DNA of 64,000 nucleotides from an uncultured Lachnospiraceae bacterium (GTDB lineage: Bacteria; Bacillota; Clostridia; Lachnospirales; Lachnospiraceae), in the NCBI GenBank assembly GCA_947305245.1, contig CAMZDG010000004.1, positions 104,920 to 168,919 of the forward strand. The letters run 5' to 3'. Shown here piece by piece: positions 19,021 through 27,777 of this stretch. Within the stretch, counting starts at the first letter, position 1, and every line of letters begins with the position of its first letter. The position numbers and the translations under genes are program-made. The notes under the pieces were generated by a model that was not told the origin of the DNA, did not search any database, and worked only from the letters and a program-made list of their open reading frames with translations.

Positions 19021-20096
19021 TCAAAATACTTCTTACGGTAATGATCTTAATAGCGTTGCCCACGGCGGTGGGAACCATCTTTCTCCCCTTACAAAAGAAG
19101 GGAGGGAGGATTGTTTTTTCGTGGATCTTTGGAATGATCACCCTCTGGGGAGGCTTCCAGCTTCTGTGCGTGCCCATGATCCTGAGGAATCAGCGCTTTT
19201 TGCAGATCGTCTGGGCGAATCGCATTCTCTGGCTGTGCCTGCTCCTTTTGGCGGCGGTTCTCGCGATTTTCCGAAAAAGGGCGGGCAGGATGGAAGCAGT
19301 GGCCCCGAAGGAAGAGAAAGAACAGGGAACGGTTCCTCAGAAAAGGATCACGATCGGGCTTTGGGTTTTGTTTTTTGCACTCTTTCTTCTTCAGGTGGTC
19401 TGTTCCGTATTCCTGGCGTATGAAGAGGGCGATGACTCGTTTTACGTCGCCATCACGACGGCATGCAGGGATGACAACGTTCCTTACAGTATCGAGCCTT
19501 ATACGGGTCTGACGACCGGGCTGGACGTAAGACATGCCTTTGCGCCGTTTCCCGTTTGGGTCGCGCTCCTGGCAAGGTCGGCTGGCGTATCGGGCGCAGC
19601 TGCCTCCCATGTGGGGATGCCGCTTCTCATTCTTCCCATGGCATACGGGCTGCTCTACCTGATCGGAAAGAAGCTCCTTGCGGGAGAAGGAGGAAAGGGC
19701 TGGCAGCTTCCGCTGTTTCTGTCCGCGGCGGCACTACTCGTGATCTTTGGCGGGTATTCGACCTACTCCCCGGAGAATTTCCTTTTGGTTCGGGCCACGC
19801 AGGGAAAGGCAGTTTTGGCGAACGTGATCATTCCGTCGCTGTTTTATCTGCTTCTTTTGTGGATGGAGAAGCTCGAAAAGAAGGAGCCGGTGCCGATCTC
19901 CTGCTTTTTCCTCACGGCGATCGTGATGGTGGCAGGGTGCCTTTGCAGTACCATGGGAGGAATGCTCCTTCCTATGATCTATGGGATCGCGGGCCTTTGC
20001 GGCGTGGTCGCGTACAAAAGATGGAAACATTTGATCGGAATGGGATGTGTCCTTTTGGTTCCGTTCGGATTTGCGGTATTATACTTATTAAATTGA
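19017..20096 (+). CDS. Polytopic membrane protein, unknown (possible N-terminal half of a GT-C-like enzyme)
   Basis: A 359-residue protein with about 9-10 helices. After the fourth helix an outer loop reads EEGDDSFYVA and later LDVRHAF, a pattern like the acidic first-loop motif of GT-C enzymes. It ends abruptly inside a helix-rich region (AVLYLLN). The next gene begins 25 bases later in another frame and carries more helices plus a soluble domain, so the two may be halves of one ancestral protein. ATGA overlap with the gene before. I do not recognise a named family with certainty. Confidence 0.6.
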   Translation: MIKILLTVMILIALPTAVGTIFLPLQKKGGRIVFSWIFGMITLWGGFQLLCVPMILRNQRFLQIVWANRILWLCLLLLAAVLAIFRKRAGRMEAVAPKEEKEQGTVPQKRITIGLWVLFFALFLLQVVCSVFLAYEEGDDSFYVAITTACRDDNVPYSIEPYTGLTTGLDVRHAFAPFPVWVALLARSAGVSGAAASHVGMPLLILPMAYGLLYLIGKKLLAGEGGKGWQLPLFLSAAALLVIFGGYSTYSPENFLLVRATQGKAVLANVIIPSLFYLLLLWMEKLEKKEPVPISCFFLTAIVMVAGCLCSTMGGMLLPMIYGIAGLCGVVAYKRWKHLIGMGCVLLVPFGFAVLYLLN

Positions 20097-20121
20097 CGGG
20101 CTTGCCCGGGAAAGGGAGACA

Positions 20122-20877
20122 ATGACAGCATTTCAGACATTTCGCGGATATATGGGCACGGGCCTCATACTGATCTGGTATCTGGCAATGGTTGTCTTCC
20201 TGTTTGTGACGGAAAAGAGGAAGGACAGGAGGATTTTACTGATCTATGTGCCGTTTCTACTGCTCCTTTTGTTTTTTAATCCGCTTTTTGATAAGCTCTT
20301 TCAAAGGTTTTTGGGGAAGGAGATTTACTTCCGCATCCTTTGGCTATTGCCCGTGACGGTGACGCTCTGCTATGGCATCGTTCGGGTCTGTGCCGCCCTG
20401 CGCGGGAAAAAGCAGTGGATCTTTGCAGGGATCGCGGCAGCGTTCATTGTTATCTCAGGAACCTGCGTCTATTCGAGTCCGCTGTTTTCCAAGGCGGAGA
20501 ACGCAGACCACGTGCCGCAGGAGGTGGCGGAGATCTGCGACATGATCAATCTTCCGGGCGTCAACGTCATGGCGGCATTCCCGGTGGAAATGATCTATTA
20601 CGTGCGACAGTATTCGCCCTTTGTGTGTATGCCTTATGGCAGGGAGATCATGCTGAACGGCTTCAGCGAATTGGAATATTGCATGCACTATTCCAAGATC
20701 GACGTGGAGCGCCTGTCGGCGCTTGCAAAGGAACAGAGATGTCATTACGTCATCTTTGAGAAGGAAAAAGAATTGATCGGGAACATGGAAGATTATGATT
20801 ACGTTCTTTGGGGCCAGGTCGGGAAATACCTGGTGTACAGAGACATGAGCATTCCCTCTTATTCTCCTGCGGAATGA
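20122..20877 (+). CDS. Membrane protein with C-terminal soluble domain, unknown
   Basis: A 251-residue protein with four or five helices (about 10-125) and then a soluble outer domain of about 120 residues (from ENADHVPQEVAEICDMIN). The soluble part resembles the small C-terminal domains after the membrane region of GT-C transferases. AAAGGGAG lies three bases before the ATG, so it is translated on its own. Function is unknown; it ends the operon that begins at 11409 and faces the convergent SGNH gene 39 bases away. Confidence 0.6.
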   Translation: MTAFQTFRGYMGTGLILIWYLAMVVFLFVTEKRKDRRILLIYVPFLLLLLFFNPLFDKLFQRFLGKEIYFRILWLLPVTVTLCYGIVRVCAALRGKKQWIFAGIAAAFIVISGTCVYSSPLFSKAENADHVPQEVAEICDMINLPGVNVMAAFPVEMIYYVRQYSPFVCMPYGREIMLNGFSELEYCMHYSKIDVERLSALAKEQRCHYVIFEKEKELIGNMEDYDYVLWGQVGKYLVYRDMSIPSYSPAE

Positions 20878-20916
20878 ACCCGGCCCCGTCCGGACTTACA
20901 ATTGCATAGAATGTCT

Positions 20917-21927
20917 TTATTTCTTTTCGTCAAATTGGGTCAGCGCGCCGATGAATCTTTTCACCACCAGCTCGCGGCCCTTTTGGTTTAAATGCACTTC
21001 ATCGGAAAGATATTCCGGAGCCTCGTCCTCGTTGAAGGTTCCGTAGATATTATCGAGAAAGCTTACGTTCGCCCCAACGGCGATCTCGCATTCCTTCATC
21101 ATGTAGGAGCTTAAGGTTCCGCCGCCGTCATAAATCTTGATGTCGCTGCTGACGTAGCTCCCGTCTTCCTCCACGCCAAACGCATAAGTGGGCGAAAGCA
21201 CGATGATGCGCACCTCGGGATAATATGTTCTGAGAAGCTCCAGTCCGGCCTTGAGGTTTCCCGCAAAGCTCATGACCTCCGTCTCAGCGTTCGGGTCATA
21301 GATCATGCTGCCGGCATAGTAATCGCTTGCGTCATACATGATGGCGATGGTGTCCACCGTGCTCATGTCAATGGTTTCCAGCGTATTTCGGATCTCCTTT
21401 GTCTCCGGGAGGATGGTCGCGTTCGGCAGGGATTCCAGCCAGTCAAAATATCCGACGTCCTTTCCCAGGATCAGATACAGGCATAACCAATAGAAATTAT
21501 AGACGTCAAGGCCGGAGGTCGTATGCATGAGGGTGTCGCTCTTGGCGGCCAGAAAGCTTCCTTCCACCGAGCAGTTATAGACGGTGGCACCGGTCTGCTT
21601 CGCGATCATGTTCACGATGCCGTTTTCGGAATGCCTGTCCTGCGCGAAGGGGGCATTGCCCAAAAACAGGATGGTGTGCGGAGACTTGTTCGCAATGACC
21701 TTTCCGTCGTCGTTCGTCAGGGGGTAGATGACATCAAAGGTGTCCTTGCCATCCGTATAGACGCCGTGCTTGTCGATGTACTCGTTGTCCACGTGCACGC
21801 CCCAGTTCTTAAATCGAATGAGAATATATCCCAAAATGCAGATCGCGATCAGGATCAGCAGGGTGTGAACGTTAAAGAGATATTTCTGCCATTTCGGCTT
21901 ATTGTTTTCTGTGTTTTGTTCGTTCAT
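20917..21927 (-). CDS. SGNH-fold protein lacking the catalytic Ser and Asn (probable pseudoenzyme)
   Basis: A 336-residue protein with one N-terminal membrane helix (about 20-40) and an outer SGNH-like body. Alignment by eye with the two other SGNH proteins of the locus shows block I changed from GDS to GNA (residues 90-92), so the nucleophile is alanine. Block III is changed from GxND to DASD, so the oxyanion Asn is serine. The last block keeps D309 and H312 (DEVHLN). Either it binds rather than hydrolyses a glycan or uses other residues. It is divergent from the GH25 gene; GAGG lies upstream of the ATG. A possible promoter, TGGACT-17-TAAAAT on the minus strand, precedes it. Confidence 0.7.
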   Translation of the reverse strand: MNEQNTENNKPKWQKYLFNVHTLLILIAICILGYILIRFKNWGVHVDNEYIDKHGVYTDGKDTFDVIYPLTNDDGKVIANKSPHTILFLGNAPFAQDRHSENGIVNMIAKQTGATVYNCSVEGSFLAAKSDTLMHTTSGLDVYNFYWLCLYLILGKDVGYFDWLESLPNATILPETKEIRNTLETIDMSTVDTIAIMYDASDYYAGSMIYDPNAETEVMSFAGNLKAGLELLRTYYPEVRIIVLSPTYAFGVEEDGSYVSSDIKIYDGGGTLSSYMMKECEIAVGANVSFLDNIYGTFNEDEAPEYLSDEVHLNQKGRELVVKRFIGALTQFDEKK

Positions 21928-22041
21928 GTCATTCCTCGTTTTCCCAAATTTGTTTCTATTTTACAATCATATGCAGAGAAAGTCCATAATAGTCAGAAAG
22001 AATTAAGAATTTAAGAAATTCTGAAGAAATAGGCAATGGAC

Positions 22042-22070
22042 TTGAAGAGTTTACCCTGGAATGGTATAAT
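22042..22070 (+). promoter_or_regulatory. SigA-type promoter with extended -10 for the GH25/rml/ABC unit
   Basis: TTGAAG (22042-22047), 17-base spacer, TATAAT (22065-22070) with TGG before it. The start of transcription should be near 22077, giving an 80-base leader. TTAAGAA-type motifs at 22003-22029 lie just upstream. Confidence 0.85.
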
Positions 22071-22156
22071 GAGGCATGATTTATTATGTATAATGGTCAG
22101 AGTATGTGATCAGACAAGAAAGATGATTTTTAAAAGATAAAGAGGTTGTAAGGATT

Positions 22157-25100
22157 ATGAAATGGAACGTTGGTCATACCAAAAGACCGCAGGACGGGCG
22201 GGCGGATCGCAGGCACGGATATGAATGGGACGAAGAGGGAATTGATGATTTCTCCTATGAAACCATGAGTGAGGCGACGGATTACGACGCTGAGCCGGAA
22301 TATCTTGAGATCGGCGAGTTCGAGGCTTCTTCTCATTATGGTGCAGGGCAGGAGTACGCGCAGGACGAGGCATATGAGGCAGAGCAGGATTACTCGGCTG
22401 ATTATGAGGGAGCCGGCTACGTGCAGGATGAATACGCACAGGACGGCTATGCACAGGGTGAGTACGTGCAGGACGGCTATGCACAGGGTGAGTACGTGCA
22501 GGGTGAGTATGTGCAGGACGAATATGCGCAGGGCGAATATGCGCAGGACGGCTATGCGCAGGACGGCTATGCGCAGGGTGAGTATGCCCAGGGTGAATAT
22601 GCGCAGGGAGAATATGCACAGGGAGAATATGTGCAGGATGGTTATGCACAGGATGGCTACGTGCAGGGCGAATATGTGCAGGATGGTTATGCACAGGATG
22701 GCTACGTGCAGGACGGCTACGTGCAGGACGAATATGCCCAGGGTGAATACGCGCAGGACGAATACGCGCAGGACGGTTACGTGCAGGACGAATATGCCCA
22801 GGGCGAATACGCGCAGGGTGAGTACGCGCAGGACGGTTACGTGCAGGACGAATATGCCCAGGGCGAATACGCACAGGAGGAATATGCGCAGGATGAGTAC
22901 GCACAGGATGGTTACGGTCAGACCGTGGATCTAGGTGCGGCGCTGTATCAGAAAAAGGCGCAGCCTAGCCAGGCGGGGAGTGCGCGCGCAGGCAGACAGG
23001 CCATGGCAAAGGCGTCGAACGAATTCGAGGGAGAGATCACTTACATCGAGGAGTATCGCGAGAAACCCAAGTCTTCCTCCGCTGCGGCGAAAAAGAAGAA
23101 AAAGAGAAAGGACGATGACGGCGGCGGATTTGGTGCCCTGGACGGTATCATCGCTGCTGTTGGCATCCTTGTGATCATTGGTTTGGTCGTATTTATTGGA
23201 TGGTTTGTTACGACGCATAAGACACCGGAAGATCCCCACAATCAGTTTGCAAACATTGGAACGCAGCTACAGGGCATCGACCTGATCGGCGGAAAGGGGA
23301 TTGCCGCCGTTGCAGACGCGGAGCTTGCAAAGATCGCTGCGGCAGTGGACGTCCCCGTAGATGAACCCGATGATGATCCGGATCCCGGCTATGACGAGAT
23401 TGACTATGCGAACACGATCGCGGTAGCCATGACGCTCACTTCCGTGCAAAAGGATTTGAAGATCAAGTTCTCGAACAGGGAAACTTCGAAGCTGGTTGGG
23501 AATGTTCGCTTTGTTGCACAGGTGACGAAGCCGGATGGCACCACGGAAGAGTGGATCGATACGGACATGGATGGCATCATCTATGAAAAAGGGATCGATG
23601 CGGGAAAATATACGGTTGCTTTAAAGACCCTGGAGGATGATAAGTATAAGAATCTCATTCTTCCCGCGTCCTCTCAGACGGTCAACGTCAAGAAGAACAT
23701 TGAGTACGCTAAGGTTGACGTGACGGGTGAGGGCAAGAAGGAAAGCGAGATCAACGTCAGCCAGGAAGACACAAAGAAAAATGAGACGACACAGGAGGGT
23801 AGCTTAACTGATACCGTGGCCTGGGTGGCAAGTTCTTCCACCGGAAATACGTATACGGAAGTGCTTAAGAGCACCATACCGGATCCGCTGACGCTTCCTC
23901 TGGACGTGGCAATGGCGAAGAACTTCATGAGACTTTCCATGACAAATCCTGACGATCCGAGCGGTAATGAGGGACAGGAAGGAAATCAGGGACAGGAAGG
24001 AAATCAGGGAGAGACGACGACAAAGTGTAAGATCACTTACAATGGCAACGGCGGAACCGGCCAAATGGCAGAAGATTCCGTAGATGCAGGGACGAGCATC
24101 ACCTTGCCGCCTTGCGGCTTTGAAGCACCCGAAGGACAGGAATTTGACGGTTGGGAGCAGGGTGCTGCCGGCACGCCTTATGTTGTCAACACGGACGTGG
24201 TCATCACGGCAAAGTGGAAGGAAAAAACGGTGACGAAGTGCCAAATTTCCTTTGACAAGAACGGCGGAGAAGGAACCATGGATTCCACGGAAGTGGATGC
24301 GGGATCCTCTTACACTTTGCCCGAATGTAAATTTAACGCACCGGAGAATAAGGTGTTTGACAAGTGGGATCAGGGCGCAGCCGGAGCAACGATCACCGTG
24401 AATGGCAGCATTACCATTAAGGCGCTGTGGAAGGATGCGGAGGTCGAGAAGGTCGAGATCACCTTTGACAAGAACGGCGGAGAAGGAACCATGGATTCCG
24501 TGCAGTGGCCCGTTGGAACGAAGTATACCTTACCCGAGTGTAAGTTTACTGCGCCGGAGAACAAGGAGTTCTCCAAGTGGGATCTCGGAAAACCTGGGGA
24601 TCAGATTGAGATCACTGTAGCGACCAAGCTTGTCGCACAGTGGACGGACGCTGTTGCTCCGATCACGCTCAAGCTGGAGAATGCCGATCTGACTGCGAAC
24701 GGCAAGCTTGCGCTCCTGATCAAAAAGGCCGCAGACGGAAAGACGCAGACGGATCCCGTGACCGTTAAGGTGACGGCGACGACGGAACCTGCCAAGAACC
24801 TGAAGGTGGAAGCAACCTCCAAGGATGCAACTATTGCAACGGCTGCATTCGATGCGACGGACAAGACCAAGCTGATCGTTACCGCAGTGGCTAAGGGAAC
24901 GACGAAGATCGTCGTGACCGCAGATTATGAGAATGAAGCAGACAGAAAGCCTGACGGCGGCAGCAAGGTCACGAAGGAATTCGAAGTGGTGGTTACCGAG
25001 AAGGAAGCACTGCAGGTTGTTTTAAAGGACAAGGAGCTGATCTGCTACAGCGATCTGCCGGATAAGCTGCCCGTTCTCGAGGTGACCGTAAAGAACAGTT

Positions 25101-26209
25101 CTCTCAAGGCGGCAGACTTGATCGAATCGAAGATGAAGTTCACCGTGGAATCGTCTGACGCGATGACGGCACTTGTCACGAAGAAGGAATTTGTGCCGAG
25201 CTCTACGGACGGAACCGTCCTGATCAAGCTGACCATCACGCCGCAAAAGCTCCTCGAGAAGAAGAGCTGTATCATCACGGTGAAATATGAAGAGGATACG
25301 GAGACCGTGACCGAGAAGTGCACTCTGACCGTAAGACCTCATCCCAGGGATGACAAGAAGACGCTCCTGAAGGATAAAGAAAATAATCAACTGTTTGTAT
25401 TTGAGAACGAGAAATACCGCGAGGCCGTATATGCGGATTACTATGTGGAAGGAACGAAGTTCTTTGTACAGAGCGGCAATAAGTACACTGGTTGGCAGAC
25501 GCTGAACGGAAAGGTGTTCTTCTTCAACGCGGAAGGAAAGCCCGTGACGGGAGAGCAGATCATCCAGGGCGCAAAGTACGTCTTTGGCGCGGATGGCGCT
25601 CTGCAGGTGGGAAGCGCCGTGATGGGCATCGACGTCTCCAAGTGGAATGGTTCCATCGACTGGAAGGCAGTGAAGAATTCAGGCGTCAACTTCGTGATCA
25701 TCCGCGTGGGATACAGAGGTTCCTCACAGGGCAGCCTGATCGAGGATCCGAAGTTTGCCTCCAACATTAAGGGAGCTACCAACGCGGGACTGAAGGTCGG
25801 CGTATACTTCTTCACCCAGGCGATCGACGAGGTGGAGGCCGTTTACGAGGCATCCTACGTCATTGAAAAGATCAAGAATTATAAGATTTCTTACCCCGTG
25901 TTCCTCGACGTGGAAACCAGCAACGGACGCGGAGACAAGATCAGTTCTGATATGAGAACGAAGGTCTGCAAGGCCTTCTGCCAGACCATTCAGAATGCAG
26001 GTTACGTTGCAGGCATCTATGCCAACAAGACCTGGCTCACCGAAAAGATGGACATAAGCCAGTTGAGTGCATATAAGATCTGGCTGGCGCAGTATGCCGC
26101 GGCGCCGACCTACTCCGGCAGATATGATATCTGGCAGTATAAGAACAATGGTTCCATCAGCGGCATTTCCGGCGACGTAGACCTGAACCTCAGCTATATG
26201 GGGTATTAA
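22157..26209 (+). CDS. Large type II membrane GH25 muramidase with Tyr-rich cytoplasmic repeats
   Basis: A 1350-residue surface protein. Residues 88-255 are about 34 copies of a five-residue repeat, [EG]Y[AV]Q[DG]. A KKKKKRK cluster precedes one membrane helix (about 329-353), so by the positive-inside rule the repeat region is cytoplasmic. Outside are a spacer with an Ig-like part, three InlB B-type repeats (about 622-830, each with Y/FDKNGG and W..G patterns), two bacterial Ig-like domains (about 833-1060) and cell-wall-binding repeats (about 1091-1152, GWQTLNGKVFFF). A GH25 lysozyme domain (about 1156-1350) begins MGIDVSKWNG and contains the catalytic DVE motif. It should bind wall polymer and cleave peptidoglycan. 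It leads the operon into rmlA without a terminator. Confidence 0.85.
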   Translation: MKWNVGHTKRPQDGRADRRHGYEWDEEGIDDFSYETMSEATDYDAEPEYLEIGEFEASSHYGAGQEYAQDEAYEAEQDYSADYEGAGYVQDEYAQDGYAQGEYVQDGYAQGEYVQGEYVQDEYAQGEYAQDGYAQDGYAQGEYAQGEYAQGEYAQGEYVQDGYAQDGYVQGEYVQDGYAQDGYVQDGYVQDEYAQGEYAQDEYAQDGYVQDEYAQGEYAQGEYAQDGYVQDEYAQGEYAQEEYAQDEYAQDGYGQTVDLGAALYQKKAQPSQAGSARAGRQAMAKASNEFEGEITYIEEYREKPKSSSAAAKKKKKRKDDDGGGFGALDGIIAAVGILVIIGLVVFIGWFVTTHKTPEDPHNQFANIGTQLQGIDLIGGKGIAAVADAELAKIAAAVDVPVDEPDDDPDPGYDEIDYANTIAVAMTLTSVQKDLKIKFSNRETSKLVGNVRFVAQVTKPDGTTEEWIDTDMDGIIYEKGIDAGKYTVALKTLEDDKYKNLILPASSQTVNVKKNIEYAKVDVTGEGKKESEINVSQEDTKKNETTQEGSLTDTVAWVASSSTGNTYTEVLKSTIPDPLTLPLDVAMAKNFMRLSMTNPDDPSGNEGQEGNQGQEGNQGETTTKCKITYNGNGGTGQMAEDSVDAGTSITLPPCGFEAPEGQEFDGWEQGAAGTPYVVNTDVVITAKWKEKTVTKCQISFDKNGGEGTMDSTEVDAGSSYTLPECKFNAPENKVFDKWDQGAAGATITVNGSITIKALWKDAEVEKVEITFDKNGGEGTMDSVQWPVGTKYTLPECKFTAPENKEFSKWDLGKPGDQIEITVATKLVAQWTDAVAPITLKLENADLTANGKLALLIKKAADGKTQTDPVTVKVTATTEPAKNLKVEATSKDATIATAAFDATDKTKLIVTAVAKGTTKIVVTADYENEADRKPDGGSKVTKEFEVVVTEKEALQVVLKDKELICYSDLPDKLPVLEVTVKNSSLKAADLIESKMKFTVESSDAMTALVTKKEFVPSSTDGTVLIKLTITPQKLLEKKSCIITVKYEEDTETVTEKCTLTVRPHPRDDKKTLLKDKENNQLFVFENEKYREAVYADYYVEGTKFFVQSGNKYTGWQTLNGKVFFFNAEGKPVTGEQIIQGAKYVFGADGALQVGSAVMGIDVSKWNGSIDWKAVKNSGVNFVIIRVGYRGSSQGSLIEDPKFASNIKGATNAGLKVGVYFFTQAIDEVEAVYEASYVIEKIKNYKISYPVFLDVETSNGRGDKISSDMRTKVCKAFCQTIQNAGYVAGIYANKTWLTEKMDISQLSAYKIWLAQYAAAPTYSGRYDIWQYKNNGSISGISGDVDLNLSYMGY
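22418..22921 (+). repeat. 15-base tandem repeat encoding Tyr-rich pentapeptides
   Basis: About 34 copies of a 15-base unit of the form GAA/GGC TAT GCG/GTG CAG GAC/GGC. Local blocks are repeated almost identically (for example near 22740-22810 and 22800-22870), which suggests recent expansion. Changes by whole units leave the reading frame intact. Confidence 0.95.
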
Positions 26210-26245
26210 TGGGAGCAGAGCCCAAAAACTCAAAGGAGCATTGAC

Positions 26246-27115
26246 ATGAAAGGCATTATTCTCGCCGGAGGTTCCGGCACCAGATTATATCCGCTTACGA
26301 AGGCGATCTCAAAGCAGATCATGCCGGTATATGACAAGCCCATGATCTACTATCCCCTGTCCACGCTGATGCTGGCAGGCATCCGTGAGATCTTGATCAT
26401 TTCCACGCCGAGAGACCTTCCCGTGTTTGAGGAGCTCCTCGGCGACGGGAGCCAGCTGGGCATGGAGCTTTCCTATGCGGTGCAGGAGTACCCCAGGGGA
26501 CTTGCGGACGCATTCATCATCGGGGAAAAATTCATCGGAGACGACAGAGTTGCGCTGGTTCTGGGAGATAATATCTTTTACGGACAAAGCTTTTCCAAGG
26601 TGCTCCGCGAGGTGGCTTCCAGGGAGAGCGGTGCCACGATCTTTGGCTATTACGTAAGGGATCCCAGAGAGTATGGCGTGGTGGAATTCGATGAAAACGG
26701 CAAGGCCCTCTCCATCGAGGAAAAGCCGGAGCATCCAAAGAGCAATTATGCCGTGCCCGGTCTGTATTTCTATGACAATGACGTGGTGGAGATCGCAAAG
26801 AACGTAAAGCCCTCCGCCCGCGGCGAGATCGAGATCACGAGCGTGAACAATGAATATCTTCGCAGGGGCACCCTTCGGGTGGAAACCCTGGGCAGAGGCT
26901 TTGCATGGCTCGATACCGGAAATCATGACGCGCTGCTGGATGCGTCGGATTTTGTGGCAGCCTTCCAAAAGCGCCAGGGACTTTACATCTCCTGCATCGA
27001 GGAGATCGCTTATAAGCGCGGATTCATAAGCAGGGAGCAGCTCCTGAAGCTGGCTGAGCCGCTGATGAAGACGAATTACGGAAAGTATCTGGTTGAGGTG
27101 GCGAACGGTCTTTGA
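26246..27115 (+). CDS. rmlA: Glucose-1-phosphate thymidylyltransferase RmlA
   Basis: A 289-residue enzyme, the usual length, that couples dTTP and glucose 1-phosphate to dTDP-glucose, the first step to dTDP-rhamnose and dTDP-Fuc4N. It has the nucleotide-binding [11 protein letters not shown] with [23 protein letters not shown] (metal and sugar site), [20 protein letters not shown] and [20 protein letters not shown] lies seven bases before the ATG, 36 bases after the GH25 gene. It feeds both RmlC (next gene) and RffA through RmlB, which is absent here. Confidence 0.95.
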   Translation: MKGIILAGGSGTRLYPLTKAISKQIMPVYDKPMIYYPLSTLMLAGIREILIISTPRDLPVFEELLGDGSQLGMELSYAVQEYPRGLADAFIIGEKFIGDDRVALVLGDNIFYGQSFSKVLREVASRESGATIFGYYVRDPREYGVVEFDENGKALSIEEKPEHPKSNYAVPGLYFYDNDVVEIAKNVKPSARGEIEITSVNNEYLRRGTLRVETLGRGFAWLDTGNHDALLDASDFVAAFQKRQGLYISCIEEIAYKRGFISREQLLKLAEPLMKTNYGKYLVEVANGL

Positions 27116-27164
27116 TGAGGTCATCGGCCAGTGGATCAAAATGAAGTTGAAAGGGTAATTCAAA

Positions 27165-27734
27165 ATGGGAAAGCTTATTGTAGAGACCTGTGAGATAGAG
27201 GGATTAAAGGTGATCACCCCGGAGGTGCGGGAGGATGCCAGGGGATATTTCATGGAGACCTATCAGTACAATGACTTTAAGGCGGCAGGGATCCCTGAGG
27301 TCTTTGTGCAGGACAATCAGTCCGCATCGAGACGCGGCGTGATCAGGGGCTTGCATTTTCAGATCGAGCACCCGCAGGACAAGCTGGTCCGCGTGATCAA
27401 GGGAGAGGTCTTTGACGTGGCGGTGGACCTTCGCAAGGGCTCGAAGACCTTTGGAAAATGGTTTGGCGTACGGCTTTCCGAACAGAATAAAAAGCAATTC
27501 TTCGTTCCCAAGAATTTTGCACATGGCTTTCTGGTGCTCTCCGATTATGCGGAGTTCTGCTATAAGTGCACGGATTTCTATCATCCTGGAGATGAGGGCG
27601 GTCTGGCATACAACGATCCTGACATCGGCGTGGAATGGCCCATCACGGAGGACATGGAGCTGATCTTCTCCGACCGCGACACGAAGTGGAAGGGCATCCG
27701 CGAATACAAAAAGGAGCACGGTATCGAGGACTAG
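27165..27734 (+). CDS. rmlC: dTDP-4-dehydrorhamnose 3,5-epimerase RmlC
   Basis: A 189-residue cupin that inverts C3 and C5 of dTDP-4-keto-6-deoxyglucose on the way to dTDP-L-rhamnose. Typical segments: EDARGYFMETY, QDNQSASRRGVIRGLHFQ (base His), GEVFDVAVDLRKGS and FVPKNFAHGFLVLSD. Its presence points to rhamnose in the glycan. RmlB and RmlD must be encoded elsewhere. GAAAGGG precedes the ATG. Confidence 0.94.
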   Translation: MGKLIVETCEIEGLKVITPEVREDARGYFMETYQYNDFKAAGIPEVFVQDNQSASRRGVIRGLHFQIEHPQDKLVRVIKGEVFDVAVDLRKGSKTFGKWFGVRLSEQNKKQFFVPKNFAHGFLVLSDYAEFCYKCTDFYHPGDEGGLAYNDPDIGVEWPITEDMELIFSDRDTKWKGIREYKKEHGIED

Positions 27735-27777
27735 CCAAAGCGAAGGCAAGGCGTGCCGTGGGAAGGACAGGAATGAA

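Noticed and set aside
22155..22904. His/Pro/Ala-rich minus-strand and Arg/Met-rich plus-strand frames
   Set aside because: Both are alternative readings of the 15-base repeat in the GH25 gene.
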